The position numbers were made by a program, and so were the translations under genes. Of a DNA stretch of 64,000 nucleotides, positions 46,915 to 54,631 are shown piece after piece. Source of the stretch: TOLSYN sp963849065. Its GTDB lineage: Bacteria; Acidobacteriota; Terriglobia; Terriglobales; Acidobacteriaceae. The notes under the pieces were generated by a model. It had not been told where the DNA came from, made no database searches, and saw only the letters and a list, made by a program, of their open reading frames with translations. The stretch covers positions 434,001 through 498,000 of the forward strand of contig CAWKFM010000004.1 of NCBI GenBank assembly GCA_963849065.1, written 5' to 3'. Within the stretch, counting starts at the first letter, position 1; each line of letters starts with the position of its first letter.

Positions 46915-47157
46915 TCAGCCTCCTATAGCAGACTCTTTCACCCAAATTCGCCAACTCCCAGATGCGCTTTCGCGTGGAAGTTCCACCAATACATTTCCTT
47001 CTCTTCTTCCAATTTCAAACGCTACTAACCTATTGTTTTGAATATTCTTAGCTGACACTGCAACCTCTTCCGATCTGCCGTCAGCAGTCTCGATCCGCAC
47101 AACTTTCTCGCTTGGCATCAAACCATCACTCACGTTGCAACTAATTTTCGCGGTCAT
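46915..47157 (-). CDS. Small protein of unknown function, paired with dcd
   Basis: An 80-residue protein, predicted mainly beta strands from alternating residues: KVVRIETADGRSEEVAVSA, LVAFEIGRREGNVLVELP and GSWRIWVKE. One Cys near the start. I recognise no family. The ATG at 47157 has GGAG upstream; an in-frame GTG at 47169 is less likely. Its stop codon is one base from the dcd start. That tight pairing suggests it works with Dcd, for example as a regulator, inhibitor or sensor, but this is inference. Confidence 0.65.
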   Translation of the reverse strand: MTAKISCNVSDGLMPSEKVVRIETADGRSEEVAVSAKNIQNNRLVAFEIGRREGNVLVELPRESASGSWRIWVKESAIGG

Positions 47158-47541
47158 AGACATCTCCACAGCGCTTTCGCTTTTTACTTCGCCCCAAGAT
47201 ATAACATAGATGATTTAGTTCCCCCTATAGGTTGTAGGTAGATTTCTGTTGAAAAACGGGGTGTAACACCTGATTCTCTGCCATTACACCAAGGATGCGA
47301 TTTTCTTCCTAATCGCGGTGGAGTTTGGCTTCGATTTTTCTGACAATCTGATAGTGTGACACTGTCGAACCCAACATAAGCAGATTTCAAAACTATTTAC
47401 AGCTAAGTCTATTGTTTTCAAGCTATTGCCTTTTCTGTCGAACTCGGTGTGACCCTGTGTCAATCAAATCAATAACATACAAGCCACCCCTCGAACCCGA
47501 AAGCTCCGAAATGGGGGAGTCGGATCGCACCAGAACGTAGT
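47158..47541. promoter_or_regulatory. Control region of the dcd cargo block
   Basis: An AT-rich gap of 380 bases before the cargo genes. It holds an 11-base palindrome GGTGTAACACC (47260-47270) and two direct repeats, GTGTGACACTGT (47354-47365) and GTGTGACCCTGT (47447-47458), each next to CTGTCGAAC-like words. They could be operators. A TATGTTATAT stretch at about 47200 could be a -10 region. No gene is convincing here. Confidence 0.4.
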
Positions 47542-48183
47542 CTATCGACCGCCTTCCAAGAGGCGAATACGTTCTATGCGCTGGCGAGTCCTCATGCTTC
47601 GTAGCGACTCCAAATGCGCGCAATACTGGCTGCAAAACACTTTGTCAGCCCTTCCCTCTTCAAATGGCTTGAGGCAATCGTGCCGAGCGCAGAACTTGAA
47701 TTTGGCATTTCTAGCCTTATCTATATGAAAGGTCGCCAAGATGGCGCGGAGTGTCATTCTTTCGTCCAGTTGAGCTTCCGGGGGATGGCTACCCCAACTA
47801 AAGGTTAGCCGGAACTGATCGTTATCGGTAAGCACCTCAGTCTTTGAAATCGAATAGTGCCGCTTGATCTTGTCCCATTCCTGAAAGGGCGTAGTCATCA
47901 ACGCTCGAAGGTAACGCTGCCATTCCCCAACGGCTTCAAGGCTGACTGGGTGAACCGTCTCGCCTGCGAGAGCAAATTCTCCGGTCTTGTTCAGGAAGTC
48001 CAGAATAGTCCTCCGCTCGGTTGGCAACGCCAAGAACTCATTCCTAATAGCCCACGCATCCAGAACAACGCTCGGAGAGTTACTCCCGAAACGATCAAGT
48101 CTGCCCACTGGCGAAGCCTCCCATTCACACGGGCTGGTCCGAAATACCACCGTTGCCGGAAATGTTAGGAGGTTATTTGACAT
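47542..48183 (-). CDS. Zinc-finger protein of unknown function, CGNR-like tail
   Basis: A 213-residue protein. The first 150 residues have no recognisable domain. The C-terminus reads KFCARHDCLKPFEEG then VFCSQYCAHLESLRSMR, with Cys-x4-Cys and Cys-x3-Cys pairs and a basic end, similar in shape to the CGNR zinc finger that follows ABATE-type domains in putative transcription factors. It is divergent from the HTH gene and shares a control region with repeated sites. It may be a regulator in the element. Confidence 0.6.
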   Translation of the reverse strand: MSNNLLTFPATVVFRTSPCEWEASPVGRLDRFGSNSPSVVLDAWAIRNEFLALPTERRTILDFLNKTGEFALAGETVHPVSLEAVGEWQRYLRALMTTPFQEWDKIKRHYSISKTEVLTDNDQFRLTFSWGSHPPEAQLDERMTLRAILATFHIDKARNAKFKFCARHDCLKPFEEGRADKVFCSQYCAHLESLRSMRTRQRIERIRLLEGGR

Positions 48184-48199
48184 GATTTCTGGCTCGATT

Positions 48200-48239
48200 G
48201 TACTACTGTGCCATGCTACGTTGTAGTATCGTACTACTG
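48200..48239. promoter_or_regulatory. Repeated sites in divergent promoter region of the element
   Basis: GTACTACTG occurs at 48200-48208 and 48231-48239, 31 bases apart (about three DNA turns), with an inverted GTAGTA at 48224-48229. They lie between the zinc-finger gene and the HTH gene, so a regulator may bind here cooperatively. Confidence 0.5.
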
Positions 48240-48317
48240 CAAGGCTTTAGAGTTACTTCAGGTTGGCGGTGCACCGAGAGTGCAAATAAAAACCGCCACC
48301 GTGAAGGAAGACAAAAA

Positions 48318-48497
48318 GTGCTGTTATCTGTAAAAAACGTAGCCAAGCAACTCAACTGTGCGGAAGTCACAATTCGACTCTGGTGTGCCAAGGGGACTCT
48401 GGGATTTGTGAAGTTAGGTCGAGCGGTCCGCATCCCTCAAACAGAGATTGACAGACTAGTAGAACTGAATTTCGTTCCAGCTCGGAGGGGGTGCTAA
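48318..48497 (+). CDS. Excisionase-like HTH protein
   Basis: A protein of 59 residues from a GTG start with GGAAGA upstream. It matches the MerR-like excisionase/AlpA helix-turn-helix: LLSVKNVAKQLNCAEVTIRLW, then KLGRAVRIPQTEIDRLVE. In integrative elements such proteins direct excision or activate the integrase gene. Its stop codon is immediately followed by the start of the ATPase gene, so the two are co-translated. Confidence 0.8.
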   Translation: MLLSVKNVAKQLNCAEVTIRLWCAKGTLGFVKLGRAVRIPQTEIDRLVELNFVPARRGC

Positions 48498-49610
48498 ATG
48501 GCAAGACAACAAAGACCCGCACCTCCGCCAAAGAAGCTCATACTGGCTCCAATCTCCGGTATCGAACCAGAGGAAATGAGATGGCTCTGGAAGCCGTTCT
48601 TACCAGAGGGCAAACTCTGCATCGTGGAAGGTGATCCCGGAATAGGGAAAACAACATCGGTCTTGGCAATTTGCGCGAACGTGACGCGAGGACTGGAGCC
48701 GATGCCGGAAGGAGTTCTGGTCGAGAGGCGACCACCTAGGCCAGTGATCTTTTTAACGGCGGAAGACGGATTGGCAGACACGATTCGGCCAAGGTTTGAT
48801 CGTTTTGGAGGCGACATAGAGAGATTGTTCGTAACGCAATGTCCCGGGGTTGGATTACCTGATGTCGAGGCGATTGGAGAGCAGATCGCCAGATTAGAGC
48901 CTGCACTAATCGTAATGGACCCATTGCAAGCGTTCCTTGGGGCCGGGGTCGATGCGTACAGAGCGAATGAGGTGCGGCCAGTACTCAGCGCATACACCGA
49001 ACTGCTTCAACGTCACCGATGCACCCTGCTCTTGATACGACACCTCACGAAGGGAGAAAACGCGAACGCGCTCTATAGAGGTTCTGGCAGTATTGATTTC
49101 ACGGCGGCAGCTCGAACAGTGTTGCGAGTAGGAATGGACCCAAAGGACTCGACGCAACGAGCGATCGCATGTGTGAAGAGCAACAATGGCGGAACTGGCA
49201 CCGCATACGGATTCCAAGTCGAAGATGGAGGAATGTTCCGCTGGACGGGCCGGAGCGATTTGACTCCTGAGCAAATGGATCGAGCGACCACCTCAAAACC
49301 AGACGGGGAGACAGCGAAAGCTCAGGACTTGTTACAGTCCATTCTGGCTCACGGCCCTAAACCTTCGGCTGAGGTACTGGCCGCGATGAAGGTGCATTTT
49401 TCTGATTCCACAGTTCAAAGGGCAAGAAATGCTCTGGGTGTGGAGAGCAAGCAGCTGGTGTTTCACGGGCCGCACCATATGGCGCTAGCTGGTGGGTTTG
49501 AGTTCAAGCCAGAGCTTCTGGTGACAGCAGAAACAGAAGCAATACCAGAGGTGCCACCTGCAACAATACCGCCAGAGCGATCTGGTCAACCCGCATATAG
49601 CGGCTTGTAA
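48498..49610 (+). CDS. RepA-like AAA ATPase
   Basis: A 370-residue ATPase of the RepA/DnaB-like (AAA_25) group found in plasmids and genomic islands. Walker A is EGDPGIGKTT (residues 44-53), Walker B is ALIVMDPLQ. Later motifs LLIRHLTKGEN and GSIDFTAAARTVLRV are typical of this helicase group. A C-terminal winged-helix-like region (about 270-320, QDLLQSILAHGPKPS) may bind DNA. It could serve replication or maintenance of the excised element. ATG directly follows the stop of the HTH gene. Confidence 0.83.
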   Translation: MARQQRPAPPPKKLILAPISGIEPEEMRWLWKPFLPEGKLCIVEGDPGIGKTTSVLAICANVTRGLEPMPEGVLVERRPPRPVIFLTAEDGLADTIRPRFDRFGGDIERLFVTQCPGVGLPDVEAIGEQIARLEPALIVMDPLQAFLGAGVDAYRANEVRPVLSAYTELLQRHRCTLLLIRHLTKGENANALYRGSGSIDFTAAARTVLRVGMDPKDSTQRAIACVKSNNGGTGTAYGFQVEDGGMFRWTGRSDLTPEQMDRATTSKPDGETAKAQDLLQSILAHGPKPSAEVLAAMKVHFSDSTVQRARNALGVESKQLVFHGPHHMALAGGFEFKPELLVTAETEAIPEVPPATIPPERSGQPAYSGL

Positions 49611-49683
49611 TACCCCTAAAGAGTGACTATCTGACAGTCTGTGATGAAAAGAGACTGTAAAAAACGAGAGCAAATGAAAGAAC

Positions 49684-49811
49684 TCTCCTCAGATTGTCAG
49701 AAGGTCATTCTGGAAGGAATGTCTGGTGGTTTGTGTTCTCTAGTCAGGGAATCCAGCAAAAGAACTTTATCAGATTGTCAGAAGGTCACTTTACGGGGCT
49801 GAAAGGGGCAG
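49684..49811 (+). repeat. Decayed partial duplication of the integrase 5' end
   Basis: The blocks CAGATTGTCAGAAGGTCA, GGAATGTCTGGTGGT, TTTGTGTTCTCT and GTCAGGGAATCCAGCAA occur in this order twice: at about 49691-49760 with short spacers, and again from 49771 across the integrase start to about 49888. The first copy lacks internal pieces, so it looks like a shortened tandem duplicate. Confidence 0.75.
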
Positions 49812-50933
49812 ATGTCAGTTTTCAAAAGAGGGAATGTCTGGTGGTATGAGTTTGTGTTCTCTGGCCAGAGAGTCAGGGAATCCAGCAAGAGCGCATCCAA
49901 AACGGTTGCAGTTGCGGCAGAACGGTCCAGAAGGCGAGTATTGGAAGAGAGCTTCAATCGGATTACAAAACGAACCCAGATGCCGCTTTTCAAGGTAGCC
50001 GCAGGGCTATGGCTGTCCAGCAAGACTGGACTGGTGGAGAAGAGCATATTCGAGTATCGCCAGAGATTGAAGCCAGTAGTTGCGGAGTTTGGCGGCAAGC
50101 TGGTGTCAGACATCACCCTTCAGGATTTGAGCGAATATCAGGCGACCAGAGCAGCGGCAGGATTATCCGCTCGAACCATCAACTATGAGGTTGGCTGCAT
50201 ACGCGGAGTTCTCAAACAACATGGACAGTGGGCGGTACTGGCAGACCGCGTGAGGAGTCTGCGCGAACGCCACGATGTAGGCAGAGCGATTTCTACAGAA
50301 GATGAGCAGAGGCTTCTGGCAGCGTGTCAGAAGAGCAGGACTCCCACATTGCTGCCTCTGTTCGTTCTTTCAATCGACACGGGGCTGCGTTCTTCCGAGG
50401 TGAAGGCTTTAAGACGGAAAGACCTTACGCTGGAATGGAAGGACGGCAGTATTCAGAGCGGTCAGCTAATGGTTCCCAGATCGAAAACAGAGGCTGGAAC
50501 AGGCAGAACGGTTCCGCTTTCCAATAGAGTGTGTGCAGTGCTCACCCAGTGGATTGCACACTTTGCAGAAGCTAGTCCAGAAAGCTACCTCTTTCCTTAC
50601 CACCGCATCGGATTGTCTGGAAACAAACGCGCCACAGCAATCTATGATGTGCAGCTTGGAAGCAAAATGGGCGAGTGGAAGAGTGCGTGGAAGACGGCAG
50701 GCAACACCGCAGATGTTGATTATCGTTGGCATGATCTTCGACATACCTTCATATCGCGGCTTGCAGAGAATCCTAACGTCTCGGAAGGGACAATTCGCGC
50801 ACTAGCTGGTCATGTCAGTCGGCAGATGTTGCAGAGGTACTCGCACATAAGGACCGAAGCTAAGGAGCAAGCGATTGCCGCCTTGGAGCGCGTTCGCTCG
50901 GAGGATTCGCTGGCGAACAGCAAGCCTAACTAA
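49812..50933 (+). CDS. int: Tyrosine integrase of the element
   Basis: A 373-residue tyrosine recombinase that catalyses integration at tRNA-Lys. N-terminal Arm-type part (MSVFKRGNVWWYEFV), core-binding domain about 60-150 and catalytic domain about 160-350. Catalytic residues: Arg193 in DTGLRSSEV, His307, Arg310 and His311 in WHDLRHTF, the His in LAGHV (334) and Tyr343 in QRYSH. It lies 84 bases from the right repeat and next to the intact tRNA, the common position for such integrases. Confidence 0.95.
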   Translation: MSVFKRGNVWWYEFVFSGQRVRESSKSASKTVAVAAERSRRRVLEESFNRITKRTQMPLFKVAAGLWLSSKTGLVEKSIFEYRQRLKPVVAEFGGKLVSDITLQDLSEYQATRAAAGLSARTINYEVGCIRGVLKQHGQWAVLADRVRSLRERHDVGRAISTEDEQRLLAACQKSRTPTLLPLFVLSIDTGLRSSEVKALRRKDLTLEWKDGSIQSGQLMVPRSKTEAGTGRTVPLSNRVCAVLTQWIAHFAEASPESYLFPYHRIGLSGNKRATAIYDVQLGSKMGEWKSAWKTAGNTADVDYRWHDLRHTFISRLAENPNVSEGTIRALAGHVSRQMLQRYSHIRTEAKEQAIAALERVRSEDSLANSKPN

Positions 50934-51016
50934 AAGGCGATTGTGGACCAGCATACCCACAAATCCCCCCACAGAAAATTGCGTGAAGAGATTTACTTGA
51001 TTGCAAGTTGTTGATA

Positions 51017-51096
<80 letters not shown>

Positions 51097-51292
51097 TTCC
51101 TGGGTGTATTGCGGCGGACCAGATGCGGGGTGTTTCGTTGGGCCGGTTGGCACTGCGGTCATGATTGGCTCACGACCTTTTTGATAGTAACAAACGTGCT
51201 CCTATCGCGCAATGTTCTGGTTGGCCAGGCTGTGCAAAGCCGCGCTTTCGCATGGTCTGTCCGGCTGGCTGACCGTATAAGACGCTTGCCGC

Positions 51293-52336
51293 TCAGTCGC
51301 TCTGAATCTGGATGAGTTCGCCGACGTCGCTGGAGCGCGGTTGCGGCTGCAGGGTCTGCGGCGAGCGCCAGAAATCGATGTAGCTGATCTGGTGGACGCA
51401 GCTCACCGTGCAATTGGGAGAGCATCCCTTGGCGGTCAGGAACTCGCGGCGCACGTCCGCCTTGGTGTATTGCAGCAGTGCAACGCCGGGGTAGCCGCGC
51501 TGCTGCGAGCAATAGTGAACCAGCCCGTCTTCGCACACATAGATGTAGCGCGCTCCGGCGCGGCAGCGCCAGTCGTTCGGCTTGCCGTTGGCGATGTTGG
51601 TCTGGAACCAGTTGAAGCGCGAATAGTTCTTGCGCTCCATGTCGTGCATCTTGAAAAACACTTCGCGCTCTTCGCCGTTCAGCGGACGCAGTTGCCCGTC
51701 TCCGTCGTGGATGATGCCCACGGTCGAAGTAAAGCCCAGCTGGCGTGCCCGCCGTCCCACCACCAGCGCATCGTGCGGAGTACGGATGCCTCCGCCCACC
51801 ACGCTGTTGATGTTCACATGAAATTCGGCGTGTTCGCTGAGCAACTGCAGCTTCTTGTCGAGCACCTTCAGGCTCTTTTTGGAAACGTCGTCGGGCGTCA
51901 CGTTATCGATGGAGATCTGCATGTGGTCGAGCCCGGCGCGGTTCAGCCTCTGGATGCGCTCGGCGGTCAGCAGGTATCCGTTGGTGATCAGGCCGGCGAT
52001 CATGCCGTTTTTGCGGATGCGGTGGATGATGTCATCCAGTTCGGGATGCAGGATAGGCTCGCCGCCGCTGATGGTTACAATCGAGGTTCCCAGGCGCGCC
52101 AGCTGATCCAGGCGCTGGTACATCGTTTCCAGCGGCACCGGTTTGCTAGTGGCGTCAAACTCGTTGCAGTAGGCGCAGGCCAGGTTGCAGCGCCGCATGG
52201 GAATGATGTGGGCCATCACCACGTGTCCGGTGTCGGCCACGCCGCGGGCGATCATGCGCAGCTCTCTCAAGCGCCTGCTGACGGCGGCCCACTTGCGAGG
52301 AAACCCTTGTCTCTTCTGTGACATAGATATATGCAT
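51293..52336 (-). CDS. Radical SAM protein, function unassigned
   Basis: A 347-residue radical SAM enzyme: CNLACAYCNEF carries the SAM-cluster Cys residues, SIVTISGGEP the GGEP motif. The C-terminus has further Cys (WRCRAGARYIYVCEDGLVHYC, then CSPNCTVSCVH) that fit a SPASM-like auxiliary cluster. The MoaA/HpnH type of fold is clear, but not the substrate. The start may be GTG/ATG at 52336 or the in-frame ATG at 52324. It is separated from tRNA-Lys by about 200 bases with nothing recognisable. Confidence 0.83.
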   Translation of the reverse strand: MHISMSQKRQGFPRKWAAVSRRLRELRMIARGVADTGHVVMAHIIPMRRCNLACAYCNEFDATSKPVPLETMYQRLDQLARLGTSIVTISGGEPILHPELDDIIHRIRKNGMIAGLITNGYLLTAERIQRLNRAGLDHMQISIDNVTPDDVSKKSLKVLDKKLQLLSEHAEFHVNINSVVGGGIRTPHDALVVGRRARQLGFTSTVGIIHDGDGQLRPLNGEEREVFFKMHDMERKNYSRFNWFQTNIANGKPNDWRCRAGARYIYVCEDGLVHYCSQQRGYPGVALLQYTKADVRREFLTAKGCSPNCTVSCVHQISYIDFWRSPQTLQPQPRSSDVGELIQIQSD

Positions 52337-52533
52337 TCCATTACATCACGCGCGCCGGGAAGCAGGGAAGCCGGAGGTAGCCGGAACGCGTAATTCGGGC
52401 TGCGAAGGGTAAAGATTTCCATTGGGCTGCGATTGCGCAATCCCGCACCGGCTCCCAGTTCAGGATTCGGCCAATCCGCCCCACTAGTTTATAATCCATG
52501 CTTCGCCCTTTATTTTTCGGAGCCCACTGGAAG

Positions 52534-54498
52534 ATGATTCGATTCCTGCAAACCCCTGGCCGAGTTCAGAAGGCACTTCTGATCGGCTTCCTTTCCATCG
52601 TGTGCATCATGATGGTCGTTACGCTTGTTCCCGGCGGCATGCTCGGTGATTTGACCGGCGGGAGCGTCAGCGCCGATTCGGTAGCTAAGGTCGAAGGCCA
52701 GGATGTCACCATCCAGGAAGTCGACCAGGCGGCGCGCGGCATGATGCAGCAGCGCCACATCCCCGAACAGTTCCGCTCGCTCATCCTGCCCCAGGCCGTC
52801 CAGGCGGTGGTCATGCGCAAGCTGTATCTGAACGAAGCCGAGCATCTCGGCCTGCGCGCCACCGATGACGATCTGCGCTATGAAATGCAGCACGGTCCAA
52901 TCTCGCAGGCGCTCTATCCCAATGGATCGTTCATCGGCGCCGACAAGTACCGGGATCTGGTGGCGTCGCAGTTCAACCTCAGCGTTCCTCAGTTTGAGCA
53001 GGAGCTGCGCAACGACATCACCATGCGCAAACTGCGCACCGTACTCGGCGCCGGGGTCTATGTCTCCGACGCGGACCTGCACGATGCCTTCAACAAGCAG
53101 AAGACCAGGGTCAAGTTTGACTACGCAGTCCTGACCACTGCCGACTTGGAGAAGTCGGTCACCGTGGACGACTCCGAACTGCGCGCCTATTTCGAGAAGA
53201 ACCAGCAGCAGTTCGCCAACACTCTGCCGGAGCAGCGCAAGGTCAAGTACGTGGTGATCGATCTGTCTCGCCTGCCCAACCCGGCCAAGGTGACCAACGA
53301 CGAACTGCAGAGTTACTACCGCCAGCACGCCGATGAATTCCGTGTCCCCGAGTCGGTAATCGTCCGCCACATCCTCATCAAGCTCCCCCTGCCCGGTCCC
53401 GATGGCAAGGTGGATGCCAAGCAGGCCGCGGCCGCGCAGGCCAAGGCGGACGACGTTCTGAAGCAGCTGCGCAAGGGCACGGATTTCGCCGAGATGGCGA
53501 AGAAGTACTCCGACGATACGGCGACCGCCAAGAGTGGCGGTCTGGTGGGTCAGCTGGTGCAGGGCTCCGGATCGGCACCGGACATCGAGAAGGTCGCCTT
53601 CGGCCTCGCCAAGGGACAGATCTCGAATGTAATCCCGACCAGCTACGGCTTTGAAATCATCCGTGTGGACGACAAGATTGCCGCCCACGCCCGCTCGCTC
53701 GACGAGGTCCGCGCCCAGATTGAACCGGTCGTCGCGGCCCAGAAGAACCAGGCCATCGCGGCGCAGCTTGCCCGCACCGTCGAGACCCAGGCCGCCTCCG
53801 TCGGACTGGACAAGGCTGCCTCGGCCAACGGCCTGCAAGTGCAGGAGAGCGGTCTCATCACGCGCAGCGATTCGCTGCCCGGCATCGGAAACTCGCCGCA
53901 GTTCGGCGATGCGGTCTTCGGCATGAAGGCCAACGCGGCTCCGGCATCGGTCTCGCTCGCGACCGGCTATGCCGTAGCTCAGGTCACCGAAATTAAGCCG
54001 CCGTCCACTCCCACCTTTGAGCAGGTGAAGGACCGCATTGCCTCCGAGTTTAAACAGCAGAAAGCCCAGGCCATGCTGGCCCAGAAGCTGCAGGAACTCA
54101 GCGACAAGGCAAAGTCCTCGCATAACCTGCAAGAGGCCGCCAAGGCCGTGGGCGCAACCGTAAAAACCAGCGACCTGGTGGCTCCTGACGGCCAGGTGCC
54201 GGACATCGGCGCGCTGGCTTCCGCGGCTCCGCAGGTGTTTGACATGAAGCCGGGCGACATCAGCCAGCCCATCAGCCTCGGGCTGAAGGGCGTCGTCATC
54301 GATCTGCTCGAAAGGTCGGCTCCTACCGACGCCGAGTTCGATCTGACCAAGAACCAGCTCAAGGCGTCGCTGCTGGACAGCAAACGCTCTGAGATCGAGG
54401 AAGCCTTCGTCGTGGCCCTGCGCGACCGTACCCAGAAGCAAGGCAAGCTCGTGATCGACCAGAAGAAGGTGGAAGCGCTGGCCGGGAGCAAAGAGTAG
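52534..54498 (+). CDS. ppiD: PpiD-like periplasmic folding chaperone (SurA_N/parvulin)
   Basis: A 654-residue inner-membrane-anchored foldase. MIRFLQTPGRVQKALLIGFLS begins the family here; an upstream in-frame ATG at 52498 is possible. One helix (about 17-38) anchors it; residues 50-230 form the SurA_N-type chaperone part; a parvulin domain lies at about 275-395 (VIVRHILIKLPLP, LRKGTDFAEMAKKYSDD, SNVIPTSYGFEIIRVDD); a second rotamase-like part is near 470-600. It helps outer-membrane or secreted proteins fold at the periplasmic side. A terminator follows. Confidence 0.9.
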   Translation: MIRFLQTPGRVQKALLIGFLSIVCIMMVVTLVPGGMLGDLTGGSVSADSVAKVEGQDVTIQEVDQAARGMMQQRHIPEQFRSLILPQAVQAVVMRKLYLNEAEHLGLRATDDDLRYEMQHGPISQALYPNGSFIGADKYRDLVASQFNLSVPQFEQELRNDITMRKLRTVLGAGVYVSDADLHDAFNKQKTRVKFDYAVLTTADLEKSVTVDDSELRAYFEKNQQQFANTLPEQRKVKYVVIDLSRLPNPAKVTNDELQSYYRQHADEFRVPESVIVRHILIKLPLPGPDGKVDAKQAAAAQAKADDVLKQLRKGTDFAEMAKKYSDDTATAKSGGLVGQLVQGSGSAPDIEKVAFGLAKGQISNVIPTSYGFEIIRVDDKIAAHARSLDEVRAQIEPVVAAQKNQAIAAQLARTVETQAASVGLDKAASANGLQVQESGLITRSDSLPGIGNSPQFGDAVFGMKANAAPASVSLATGYAVAQVTEIKPPSTPTFEQVKDRIASEFKQQKAQAMLAQKLQELSDKAKSSHNLQEAAKAVGATVKTSDLVAPDGQVPDIGALASAAPQVFDMKPGDISQPISLGLKGVVIDLLERSAPTDAEFDLTKNQLKASLLDSKRSEIEEAFVVALRDRTQKQGKLVIDQKKVEALAGSKE

Positions 54499-54517
54499 CC
54501 GAACCAAGCCTCATAGT

Positions 54518-54544
54518 CGGGGAGGGGTGACCCTCCCCGATTTT
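54518..54544 (+). terminator. Rho-independent terminator of ppiD
   Basis: Perfect 9-bp stem CGGGGAGGG / CCCTCCCCG, 4-base loop and ATTTT. It lies 20 bases past the ppiD stop. Confidence 0.87.
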
Positions 54545-54631
54545 GTTCGCAACATTTGTTCGCAACAAGCGCTCAGCAGTGCATCCAATCAAGCAAGCGG
54601 AAATTCAGGTAATCGGCCACACTCTGACCTC

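Noticed and set aside
47240..47300. tRNA-like stretch (TGGTGTAATGGCAGAGAATCAGG on minus strand, shown here in part)
   Set aside because: It recalls a D-arm, but no T-arm or acceptor pairing can be built; kept only as a palindromic control region.
51341..52321. Plus-strand open frame over the radical SAM gene
   Set aside because: Antisense of a gene with intact Cys motifs; no domain.
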